A DNA stretch of 36,759 bases from an uncultured Bacilli bacterium. GTDB taxonomy: Bacteria; Bacillota_I; Bacilli_A; RF39; UBA660. Both the position numbers and the translations under genes were made by a program. The notes under the pieces were generated by a model. It searched no databases. It saw only the letters and a list, made by a program, of their open reading frames with translations, and was not told the DNA's origin. Positions 29,927 to 36,759 of this stretch are shown here, piece by piece. Numbering within the stretch: position 1 is the stretch's first letter; each line of letters begins with the position of its first letter. The stretch is from contig CANRBS010000008.1 in the NCBI GenBank assembly GCA_947628895.1, positions 1 to 36,759 on the forward strand, in the 5' to 3' direction.

Positions 29927-30791
29927 ATTTTAATTCTAATTTTTTACTTTCTTCCTCTACTTCATTCATCATTTTATAAGCTGTTACTGTGTTTTTTAGA
30001 AGCATTGATACAGTCATTGGACCAACACCTCCTGGAACTGGTGTTACATATGAACATTTTTCTTCAACATTAGGGTTAACATCTCCATATATTTTTCCAT
30101 CTTCACGAGTAATTCCAACATCAATAATAACAGAACCTTCTTTTACCATATCTTTATCAATTAAATGTTTTTTACCTACTGCTACAATTAAAACATCTGC
30201 TTTCTTTGTATATTCTTCTAAATTCTTAGTATGAGAGTGACATGCTATTACTGTTGCATTTCTTTTTAAACATTCTAGAATTAAAGGTTTACCAACTAAG
30301 TCACTTCTTCCAACTATTACTACGGTTTTACCATCTAAATCTATTTTATAATAATCAAATATTTCAAGTATTCCTTTAGGTGTACATGGAATTAATGAAG
30401 AATTCCCACTCATAAGTCTTCCCATTGATATATCAGTAAGTCCATCTACATCTTTGTTTGGATCTATTGTATTTAATATTTTTCTTGCATTAAATTTCTT
30501 TGGTATTGGAAGTTGTAATATAATTCCATTAACTGTTTTATCTTCGTTTAATTCTTTTATTTTATTTATTATTTCTGTTTCTTCAGAATTTTCATCATAA
30601 TTAAAATGCATCATACTAATACCAACAAATTCACAAGCTTTCTTTTTATTATTAACATATACTTTACTAGCATCATCATCCCCTACTGTTACTACAGCTA
30701 GAACTGGTGTTTGAAAGTATGAATATAAATCTGATTTTAAATCTTCTTTTATTTTTAAACTTAAGTTTTTACCATCCATTTTTATCATCAT
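29925..30791 (-). CDS. folD: Methylenetetrahydrofolate dehydrogenase/cyclohydrolase
   Basis: This 288-residue bifunctional FolD converts 5,10-methylene-THF to 10-formyl-THF with NADP, feeding purine and formyl-Met synthesis. Visible: SKVYVNNKKKACEFVGI with the catalytic Lys, GIILQLPIPKKF, DPNKDVDGLT, PCTPKGILEI, the dinucleotide fold VVIVGRSDLVGKPL, and VTPVPGGVGPMTVSMLLKNT. The start at 30791 follows GAGGAG by about ten bases; the frame can be extended six codons upstream, but that ATG overlaps the ribosome-binding site. It starts directly after the cyclophilin gene and shares its message. Confidence 0.96.
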   Translation of the reverse strand: MMIKMDGKNLSLKIKEDLKSDLYSYFQTPVLAVVTVGDDDASKVYVNNKKKACEFVGISMMHFNYDENSEETEIINKIKELNEDKTVNGIILQLPIPKKFNARKILNTIDPNKDVDGLTDISMGRLMSGNSSLIPCTPKGILEIFDYYKIDLDGKTVVIVGRSDLVGKPLILECLKRNATVIACHSHTKNLEEYTKKADVLIVAVGKKHLIDKDMVKEGSVIIDVGITREDGKIYGDVNPNVEEKCSYVTPVPGGVGPMTVSMLLKNTVTAYKMMNEVEEESKKLELK

Positions 30792-30792
30792 T

Positions 30793-31455
30793 TTATTTTG
30801 TCTCCTCATAGTCTTTCAAAAATCTTATCTTTAATATTACTTGATCTACAATTGGTTTATCATATTCATCTGTTGCTATTTTGGCAATTTTATCAAGTAC
30901 ATCATAACCATTTAAAAGTTTTCCAAATCCTGCATAAGATCCATCTAAAAATTGTGAATCTTCTTGTACTATAAAGAATTGACTTGAAGCAGAATTCATT
31001 GTTTCTTCAGTTTCTTCTTCACCTTCTGGTGCTCCTCTTCTTGCCATAGATAAAATTCCTCTTGTATGTGATAAATCATTAGGAACACCATTTAAAGAAA
31101 ATTCTCCTTTAATTTCTTCATCACTTCCACCACTACCAGTAGCAGTTGGATCTCCAGTTTGAATCATAAATCCATTAATAACTCTATGAAAAGTTAAATT
31201 ATCATAGAATTTTTCACTAACTAACTTTTGAAAATTTTCAACAGTTATTGGTGCAATTTCTGGATATAATTGTGCTACCATTATTCCATAATTCTTAACT
31301 TCAATCATTACCAAATTAGTTTTCTCTTCACTCAAAACATATTTAGTATTTTCAATTTCATATACATTATCTTTTAATGTATAGTTTGAAGAACTACAAG
31401 CACCAAGTAAAATACATGAACTAAATACAGCAAATATTTTTAATATTTTTTTCAT
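30793..31455 (-). CDS. Cyclophilin-type peptidyl-prolyl isomerase, lipoprotein
   Basis: This 220-residue extracytoplasmic PPIase has a lipoprotein signal (MKKILKIFAVFSSCILLGAC, lipid-bearing Cys20) followed by a cyclophilin domain (about 47-215). Active-site motifs: FHRVINGFMIQTGDP, TMNSASSQFFIV and GSYAGFG. An acidic insert (EGEEETEET) precedes the SQFF block. It is probably a folding helper at the outer membrane face. AGGTGAT precedes the ATG; a promoter reads TGGACT, spacer 17, TAAAAT (31475-31503). Co-transcription with folD is suggested by the zero gap. The link to folate metabolism is likely accidental. Confidence 0.93.
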   Translation of the reverse strand: MKKILKIFAVFSSCILLGACSSSNYTLKDNVYEIENTKYVLSEEKTNLVMIEVKNYGIMVAQLYPEIAPITVENFQKLVSEKFYDNLTFHRVINGFMIQTGDPTATGSGGSDEEIKGEFSLNGVPNDLSHTRGILSMARRGAPEGEEETEETMNSASSQFFIVQEDSQFLDGSYAGFGKLLNGYDVLDKIAKIATDEYDKPIVDQVILKIRFLKDYEETK

Positions 31456-31540
31456 CTTATCACCTCACAATTTTATTTTACAAAATTTATTATTAAAAGT
31501 CCATTAAACTCTGTTAATTATTTGTGAAAAATAAAGTAAA

Positions 31541-31569
31541 AGAATTATTAAGTACTACTCAATAATTCT
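31541..31569 (-). terminator. Terminator of rpe and the rlmN-rpe unit
   Basis: 9-bp stem AGAATTATT / AATAATTCT with an 11-base loop, followed on the minus strand by a T-rich tract. Confidence 0.75.
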
Positions 31570-31571
31570 AA

Positions 31572-32207
31572 TTATAAATTTTTTAATATTTTAGTGTTGT
31601 TGATTACATCTTTATGGATAAATGATGCTGATACTAACATATCTACTCCAGCGGTTTTACATAAAAAACCTGTTTCATCATTAATACCACCATCAACTGA
31701 TATTATAGTTTTTGTATTTTGTCTTATTATTTCATCTTTTAATTCTTTTATTTTATTTGGTGTATTTTCAATAAAAGCTTGTCCACTACGACCAGGTTCT
31801 ACTCCCATAATCAAAACTTGATCTAGATCTTTTAAATATGGAAATAATACACTAACATTTGTATTTGGGCAAATAGAAATACCAACTTTTAAACCATAAT
31901 TTTTTACATTATTTATCATTTCTTCTACATCTTTAACAGCTTCATAGTGAAATGTTAAATAGCTTGTATTTAAAAGAGCATAATCTTCAATATACTTTTC
32001 TGGATTACTAACCATTAAATGTACATCTAGTGCTAATCGTGAATAGCTTGTAAATTTCTTTACTTCTCCAAATGTCCATGTTTTATTTTCAACAAATTTA
32101 CCATCCATTATATCTATATGTATAAAGTCAGCAGATGAATTATCTAACTGTTTTACGATATCTTGTGGTTTAATACTACTAGATAATACTGATACACTTA
32201 CTTTCAT
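31572..32207 (-). CDS. rpe: Ribulose-phosphate 3-epimerase
   Basis: This 211-residue TIM-barrel enzyme of the pentose phosphate pathway interconverts ribulose-5-P and xylulose-5-P. Family motifs: VSVLSSS near the start, FIHIDIMDGKFV with the metal-binding His/Asp, LDVHLMVSNPEKYI, ITFHYEA-like LTFHYEA, VEPGRSGQAFI and ISVDGGIN. VEPGRSGQ is a little different from the usual VNPGFGGQ. The gene overlaps rsgA by four bases, the same order as in B. subtilis (prpC-prkC-rsgA-rpe). It is last in the cluster. Confidence 0.92.
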   Translation of the reverse strand: MKVSVSVLSSSIKPQDIVKQLDNSSADFIHIDIMDGKFVENKTWTFGEVKKFTSYSRLALDVHLMVSNPEKYIEDYALLNTSYLTFHYEAVKDVEEMINNVKNYGLKVGISICPNTNVSVLFPYLKDLDQVLIMGVEPGRSGQAFIENTPNKIKELKDEIIRQNTKTIISVDGGINDETGFLCKTAGVDMLVSASFIHKDVINNTKILKNL

Positions 32208-33034
32208 TTTTTTATTTCCTCCATAAATTTAACATAATTATCATGTCTCCATTTTGGTATTTTATTTTTATTTATTTGTTTTATTACTTCACATCCATCT
32301 TCTTTTATATGTAAACATGTTTTATATTTACAATCTAATTTAAAATCAGGATAGTAATTTTTAATTTCTTTTCTATCAATGTTAATATCTAATGAACTAA
32401 ATCCTGGAGTATCAGCAATTAACCCTCCATTTACTTCAAGAAGTTCTACAAGTCTAGTTGTGTGTTTTCCTCTTCCAAGTGACATAGACACTTCTCCAGT
32501 TTTTAAGTGAAGAGATGCATCTATTCTATTAAGTAAACTACTTTTACCACTTCCTGTTTGTCCACATACCGCGATAACTGAATCTTTTAATTCCTTCTTT
32601 ATTTTTCTAACTTCTTTATTATAATAAACTTTAATATTTAACTTTTTATAATATTTTAAATATTTTTTAATTTCTAATTTTTCTTTTAATGAAATCATAT
32701 CTGTTTTAGTTACTACAATAATTGGTTCTATATTATTACAATTCGCTATTACTAAAAATTTATCTATTAAATAAGTAGAAAAAGCTGGAATAGACGAACT
32801 CATAACAATAAGTAATTTATCTATATTAGCAATTAGTGGTCTTTCCAGATAATTCTTTCTTTTTTCTACGGTTTCTATTGTATTTGTTTTTATATCTACA
32901 AATACATTATCACCAACAACTGGGTTTATATTTTCGTTTCTAAGTTTCCCCCTAGTTTTAGTATCTATAATAGTATTATTTTCTAATAGAACTTTATGTA
33001 TCGCCGCATTAATACATATTATTTTACCATTCAT
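32204..33034 (-). CDS. rsgA: Ribosome small-subunit GTPase RsgA (YloQ)
   Basis: This 276-residue circularly permuted GTPase helps late 30S maturation. An N-terminal OB fold (about 1-65) precedes the permuted G domain. G4 VVTKTD comes first, then G1 GQTGSGKSSLLN, the switch GRGKHTTR and G3 DTPGFSSL. The C-terminal zinc motif shows CKYKTCLH and C in DGCEV. It lies between prkC and rpe, 14 bases after prkC. In other Firmicutes RsgA is phosphorylated by the neighbouring kinase PrkC, so the linkage may be functional. Confidence 0.96.
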   Translation of the reverse strand: MNGKIICINAAIHKVLLENNTIIDTKTRGKLRNENINPVVGDNVFVDIKTNTIETVEKRKNYLERPLIANIDKLLIVMSSSIPAFSTYLIDKFLVIANCNNIEPIIVVTKTDMISLKEKLEIKKYLKYYKKLNIKVYYNKEVRKIKKELKDSVIAVCGQTGSGKSSLLNRIDASLHLKTGEVSMSLGRGKHTTRLVELLEVNGGLIADTPGFSSLDINIDRKEIKNYYPDFKLDCKYKTCLHIKEDGCEVIKQINKNKIPKWRHDNYVKFMEEIKK

Positions 33035-33048
33035 ATTTATCTCCTATA

Positions 33049-34890
33049 CTAGTTACCAGCATTTTCAGGTGTAGTTGTTTGTGTATCAGTTTCTGTTGTT
33101 CCAGTATTACCATCATCTGGAGTTTCAGGTGTATCCTCACCATCAACTACATCTGTATCAGGTAATGGCTCTTCTTCTGGTACTCTACTTACTGTGATTA
33201 TTAAACTTGCACCTGGAGTTACAACTGAACCTTCTGCTCTACTTTGTTTTAGTATTGTTCCCTCTGGTAAATCTTTATTATCTTGATAAACTATTTCTAA
33301 CTTTAATTCATGCTTTTCTGCATATTCCTCTATTTTACTAATAGTATAACCTTTTGTAAAATTAGGATATTTATATTCAACTTCAGGAATAAATATTGTA
33401 ATTGGATCTCCTAGTTTACTAGATTCACCAGCTTTTGGTTCTGTTCTTAAAACTGTATCTTCTTTTGCTTTTTTATCATTTTCACTTACTTTTTCAGTTT
33501 CTACAGTTACATTACATTCACATTCTGCTTCTATTTTGCCTTTTGCTTCTAAATAATTTTTTCCTGTGAAATCTTCTAATACATATTTTCCTTCTCCTGA
33601 TGAAACATAAAGTGTAATTTCTGTACCTGATTTTCTTTTAGTTCCTATTTCAGGAGTTGTTCTTACAACTAACCCCTCTTCAATAGTATCACTTGATTCA
33701 TATTTATAGTCTTCAAGTACCTCAAATCCAGCATCAATAAGCTCATTAGTAGCATCTACTATGCTTTTTCCACTAACATCTGGAACAATTTTACTCTTAA
33801 CTTCACCTTTTTCTAAATAAACTGTCATTACTACAGTTGTTACTAATACTAAAGCAGTAAAAATACTAACTAAAGCAATTAATAATTTATTTTGACTCTT
33901 TTTAGCTTTTTTATTTTCTTTTTCCATTTCTAATTCTTCTTGTTCTTTTAATTTCTTTTTCTCTTCTTCTTGCTTTCTTAATTTTTCTAAATCATCATCT
34001 AATTTTTTAGTTTCATCAAGCTCATTTTCAGGATATTTATATACGTATCTTTTTTCATCTTTTCTTGATTCATCTAAAGCAGTTAATAAGTCTTCATGCA
34101 TAGCTCTTGCATCTGCATATCTATTTTTAGGATTTTTAGCTGTTGCTTTTATTATTACATTTTCAATTGATTGTGGAATTGATGGATTAGATTTTCTAAC
34201 ACTAGGAAGTGGTTCCTTTAAATGTTTAAGTGCTATTTCTACAGCATTATCACCTTTATATGGAACAAGTCCAGTTAATAATTCATACATCATTATACCC
34301 ATTGAATAAATATCACTTTTAATAGTTGAACCTTTACCTTGAGCTTGTTCTGGTGGTAAATAATGAACTGTTCCCATTACTGAATTAGTTTGTGTTAGTT
34401 GTGTTGAATTTAAAGCAGTTGCTACACCAAAATCAGTTATTTTAATCATTCCATTTGATAATATCATTATATTTTGTGGCTTTATGTCTCTGTGGATAAT
34501 ATAAGCATCATGTGCATGAGCCATTCCATCTGTTAGTTGAAGCATAATATCAACTACTTCTGTAATAGATAAATGTCCCCTTGATTTTAAAACTTGTTTT
34601 AAAGTTTTTCCATCAACATATTCCATTACTATATAATATTGACCATCATCTTCTCCAACATCATACATTTCAACTATATTAGGATGAGAAAGACTTGATG
34701 CTGATAAAGCTTCTCTTTGAAATCTTCTTACAAATTTTTCATCATTTGCAAGATCTCCTCTTAAAACTTTAACTGCTACATTTCTATCAAGTATAGTGTC
34801 ATGTGCTAAATAAACATTAGCCATTCCACCTTCTCCTAATGTTTTAATAATTTGATATCTATCGTTAATTTTTGCTCCCTTTACTATCAC
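33049..34890 (-). CDS. prkC: PASTA-domain Ser/Thr protein kinase (PrkC/Stk1)
   Basis: This 613-residue membrane receptor kinase (with GTG start) senses wall muropeptides or lipid II. The kinase domain (about 9-270) has GEGGMANVYL, Lys41 in VAVKVL, HRDIKPQN (133-140), DFG (153-155), and a Thr-rich activation loop (STQLTQTNSVMGTVHYLPPEQ, read in parts). A charged coiled-coil linker (about 290-335) precedes the single membrane helix (336-359). Three PASTA repeats follow, then a Thr/Glu/Asp/Pro-rich tail of about 40 residues. The GTG at 34890 lies one base after the prpC stop and is preceded by GGTGAT; frames from 34905 begin within the end of prpC. It is co-transcribed with its phosphatase. Confidence 0.95.
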   Translation of the reverse strand: MIVKGAKINDRYQIIKTLGEGGMANVYLAHDTILDRNVAVKVLRGDLANDEKFVRRFQREALSASSLSHPNIVEMYDVGEDDGQYYIVMEYVDGKTLKQVLKSRGHLSITEVVDIMLQLTDGMAHAHDAYIIHRDIKPQNIMILSNGMIKITDFGVATALNSTQLTQTNSVMGTVHYLPPEQAQGKGSTIKSDIYSMGIMMYELLTGLVPYKGDNAVEIALKHLKEPLPSVRKSNPSIPQSIENVIIKATAKNPKNRYADARAMHEDLLTALDESRKDEKRYVYKYPENELDETKKLDDDLEKLRKQEEEKKKLKEQEELEMEKENKKAKKSQNKLLIALVSIFTALVLVTTVVMTVYLEKGEVKSKIVPDVSGKSIVDATNELIDAGFEVLEDYKYESSDTIEEGLVVRTTPEIGTKRKSGTEITLYVSSGEGKYVLEDFTGKNYLEAKGKIEAECECNVTVETEKVSENDKKAKEDTVLRTEPKAGESSKLGDPITIFIPEVEYKYPNFTKGYTISKIEEYAEKHELKLEIVYQDNKDLPEGTILKQSRAEGSVVTPGASLIITVSRVPEEEPLPDTDVVDGEDTPETPDDGNTGTTETDTQTTTPENAGN

Positions 34891-34891
34891 A

Positions 34892-35629
34892 CTAATCACC
34901 ACCAAATTTTACACAAGCAATAGTTATATTATCAGTTCCACCCCTCATGTTTGCTTTTAATATCATCTTATTTACTTGTTCTTCAAGTTCTAACTCATTA
35001 TCATTTAAAACCTTTTCAATCTGTTCTGTAGTTAACATATTTGTAAGTCCGTCACTACATAAAAATACCCCATCTACATCTCTTTCTACATCAAAAATAT
35101 CCATTTCTATTTGTTCTGCTGCTCCAAGTGCTTTCATAAGTACATTTTTTTGTGGATGTACTTTAGCAGCGGCCTCTGTAAGTTCCCCATTTTCAAGTAA
35201 AATATTTACAAGTGTATGATCTTTTGTTACTTTATATAATTTTCCTTTTTTATACACGAATCCACTTGAGTCTCCAATATTTCCAAATAACAAGAAATTA
35301 TCTGTTATAATTGAACAAACACAAGTTGTTCCAAGACCACTAGCATCTATATGTTCTTCTGCATATTTTAATATTTTAATATTTATTTCATCTATTATTT
35401 CTTTTAACCATATAACTGCTTCTTCTTTACTTCCAATACTAGATAGTTCACTAAATCTTTTTGATAGTTCATTTACTACAAGTGAACTTGCTACTTCTCC
35501 AGCTTTATGTCCACCCATTCCATCAGCAACGATAACAAGCCATTCTTTACTTAAGTTTTCAACAATAGTAACACTATCTTCATTATGACTTCTTACCTTT
35601 CCAGGATCTGTTTGATAGTATGCTCTCAT
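34892..35629 (-). CDS. prpC: PP2C-type Ser/Thr phosphatase (PrpC/Stp1)
   Basis: This 245-residue PPM phosphatase reverses PrkC phosphorylation. Metal-binding motifs: RSHNEDS, VADGMGGHKAGEVAS, LFGNIGDSSGFVY, VFLCSDGLTNML and GGTDNITIA. The length is typical. Its ATG overlaps the rlmN stop (ATGA), and the next gene is the kinase, so rlmN, prpC and prkC are coupled. GAAGGA provides the ribosome-binding site. Confidence 0.96.
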   Translation of the reverse strand: MRAYYQTDPGKVRSHNEDSVTIVENLSKEWLVIVADGMGGHKAGEVASSLVVNELSKRFSELSSIGSKEEAVIWLKEIIDEINIKILKYAEEHIDASGLGTTCVCSIITDNFLLFGNIGDSSGFVYKKGKLYKVTKDHTLVNILLENGELTEAAAKVHPQKNVLMKALGAAEQIEMDIFDVERDVDGVFLCSDGLTNMLTTEQIEKVLNDNELELEEQVNKMILKANMRGGTDNITIACVKFGGD

Positions 35630-36651
35630 TTTTCACATCCTTCTTCTCTTGCTCGCAATTGTCCACAAGCAGCAGACAAATTACCACCCATTTCTTTTCT
35701 TATTGTTACATTTACATTATTCGATTTAAGTATATCATAAAATCTTTTAATTTTAAAGTCATTACTTCTTTTAAATTCAAAATGTGATGTCTCATTATAT
35801 GGAATTAAGTTAACATACATAAGTTTATTTTTAACAAGACCAACTAATTCATTAGCACACTCTTCACTATCATTTATTCCACCTAACATTATATATTCTA
35901 TAGTAACTCTTCTATTAGTTTTAGAAATATAATAATCAACCGCTGTCATTACTTCCTCTATTTTATATGCTTTATTTACTTTCATTATTCTATTTCTTAT
36001 TTCATTATTTGGAGCATGTAAACTAATTGCCAAGTTTACACCAGTTTCTAAATCTGCAAATTCATATATTTTTGGTACTAATCCACATGTAGATATAGTT
36101 AAATGTCTTTGACCAATATTAATCATTTTATTATTTGTAACTACACTTATAAATCTTTTAATATTTTCAAAATTATCAAAAGGTTCACCAATACCCATTA
36201 CAACTATTGATGATATTCTTATTTTTTCATAATCACTAACACATAAGACTTGACCCACTAGTTCACTTAATTTTAAATCTCTTACTTTTTTAAGTCTTCC
36301 ACTTTCACAAAAAGCACATCCCATATTACATCCAACTTGACTAGATACACAAAGAGAATACCCATAATCATGATTCATAAGTACACATTCAATTTTATTT
36401 TTATCATTTAATTCTAATAAATATTTATTAGCAAGTTCACTCTTTTCTACTTTAATTATTTTTAAATCTTCTATATAAACATTTTCATTTAAAAATGAAA
36501 TTAATTTTTTACTTAAATTAGTCATTAAATTAAAATCTTTTACGGTCTTTTCATATATCCATTCTATTATTTGAGTAGCATTAAATTTTTTAAATCCATT
36601 ACTCACTAAAAAACTCTCTAACTCTTCTAATGTAAAATCATAAATATTCAT
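35626..36651 (-). CDS. rlmN: 23S rRNA (adenine2503-C2) methyltransferase RlmN
   Basis: This 341-residue radical SAM enzyme methylates A2503 of 23S rRNA, and in many bacteria A37 of some tRNAs. The CxxxCxxC cluster site is CNMGCAFC, followed by GEPFDN, the TISTCGLV block and ISLHAPNNEIRNRIM. The mechanism's second cysteine is in NLSAACGQLR near the end. The N-terminal helical domain (about 1-90) is present. It is the first gene of the conserved rlmN-prpC-prkC-rsgA-rpe cluster. An extended -10 (TGT-TATAAT, 36674-36679) precedes it. Confidence 0.96.
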   Translation of the reverse strand: MNIYDFTLEELESFLVSNGFKKFNATQIIEWIYEKTVKDFNLMTNLSKKLISFLNENVYIEDLKIIKVEKSELANKYLLELNDKNKIECVLMNHDYGYSLCVSSQVGCNMGCAFCESGRLKKVRDLKLSELVGQVLCVSDYEKIRISSIVVMGIGEPFDNFENIKRFISVVTNNKMINIGQRHLTISTCGLVPKIYEFADLETGVNLAISLHAPNNEIRNRIMKVNKAYKIEEVMTAVDYYISKTNRRVTIEYIMLGGINDSEECANELVGLVKNKLMYVNLIPYNETSHFEFKRSNDFKIKRFYDILKSNNVNVTIRKEMGGNLSAACGQLRAREEGCEK

Positions 36652-36673
36652 AATACCACCTACATACTAATTA

Positions 36674-36679
36674 ATTATA
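36674..36679 (-). promoter_or_regulatory. Extended -10 of the rlmN cluster
   Basis: Minus strand TGT-TATAAT at 36674-36679; no good -35. RNA would start about 20 bases before the rlmN ATG. Confidence 0.55.
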
Positions 36680-36712
36680 ACACAAGAAAAATGAAAAATA
36701 AATTTTTCATAT

Positions 36713-36736
36713 GAGTACCTATCGGTACTCTTTTTT
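36713..36736 (+). terminator. Plus-oriented hairpin at the right edge
   Basis: 7-bp stem GAGTACC / GGTACTC with loop TATC, followed by six T residues on the plus strand. No plus-strand gene ends just before it. A second AT-rich palindrome (36691-36710) lies beside it and may serve a leftward gene from beyond the edge. Confidence 0.45.
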
Positions 36737-36759
36737 GATATACTAAAAACATGAATAAA

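Noticed and set aside
1-36759. Possible UGA-as-tryptophan code, given the AT-richness
   Set aside because: Tryptophans at conserved positions are encoded by TGG, and TGA closes engB, rlmN and the murB partner at the expected lengths.
1-36759. tRNA, rRNA, insertion sequences, prophage or att sites
   Set aside because: No cloverleaf-like segments, transposase or integrase frames, or flanking direct repeats were recognised by eye.

Overview
The window comes from a very AT-rich, low-GC Gram-positive (Firmicutes/Bacilli-type) chromosome. The evidence is the gene content: spoIVA, sepF, divIVA, a PASTA-domain kinase, a T-box leader and strong AGGAGG ribosome-binding sites. Tryptophan is encoded by TGG and TGA is used as a stop (engB, rlmN and others), so the code is standard and this is not a UGA-Trp mollicute. 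A poorly cultured gut or environmental Bacilli lineage is my best guess. No species can be named from the sequence alone.

Nearly all genes lie on the minus strand. The plus-strand exceptions are the bacteriocin/ABC-exporter operon at the left end (140-2487), a short bL28-like gene (27398-27565) and rpsD (29259-29858). From left to right: (1) a C39-peptidase ABC exporter overlapping two very small genes, each with a double-glycine leader and GxxxG motifs, which looks like an undescribed two-peptide bacteriocin; (2) a type IV pilin-like gene, then the operon ackA-nrnA-engB (transcribed leftward); (3) a 52-residue hypothetical, frr, a possible 22-residue peptide, and three tandem, nearly identical type IV pilin genes, each with its own consensus promoter, 5'-UTR hairpin and terminator; (4) a phenylalanine T-box leader driving pheS-pheT; (5) a HerA-type ATPase followed by a GH31 alpha-glucosidase-like gene, and a 63-residue hypothetical; (6) spoIVA with a sigma-E-like promoter; (7) a divergent SecA lacking the C-terminal zinc tail, a CmpB-type membrane protein with its start codon inside a perfect 16-bp hairpin, and a DnaE polymerase with a degenerate PHP domain; (8) a cell-division cluster sepF-divIVA plus an unknown membrane-anchored protein; (9) a single-pass membrane protein coupled to murB; (10) rpsD with a structured leader; (11) a cyclophilin lipoprotein with folD; (12) the conserved Firmicute cluster rlmN-prpC-prkC-rsgA-rpe.

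Most of the window is housekeeping DNA: translation (pheST, frr, rpsD, rpmB, rsgA, rlmN, engB), division and wall synthesis (sepF, divIVA, murB, prkC/prpC), replication (dnaE) and central metabolism (ackA, rpe, folD). The accessory and most novel parts are the bacteriocin locus, the pilin array and several small genes. Start codons were chosen by Shine-Dalgarno position, so several genes are shorter here than the longest open frame would give. All family calls rest on motifs read by eye; no database search was run.
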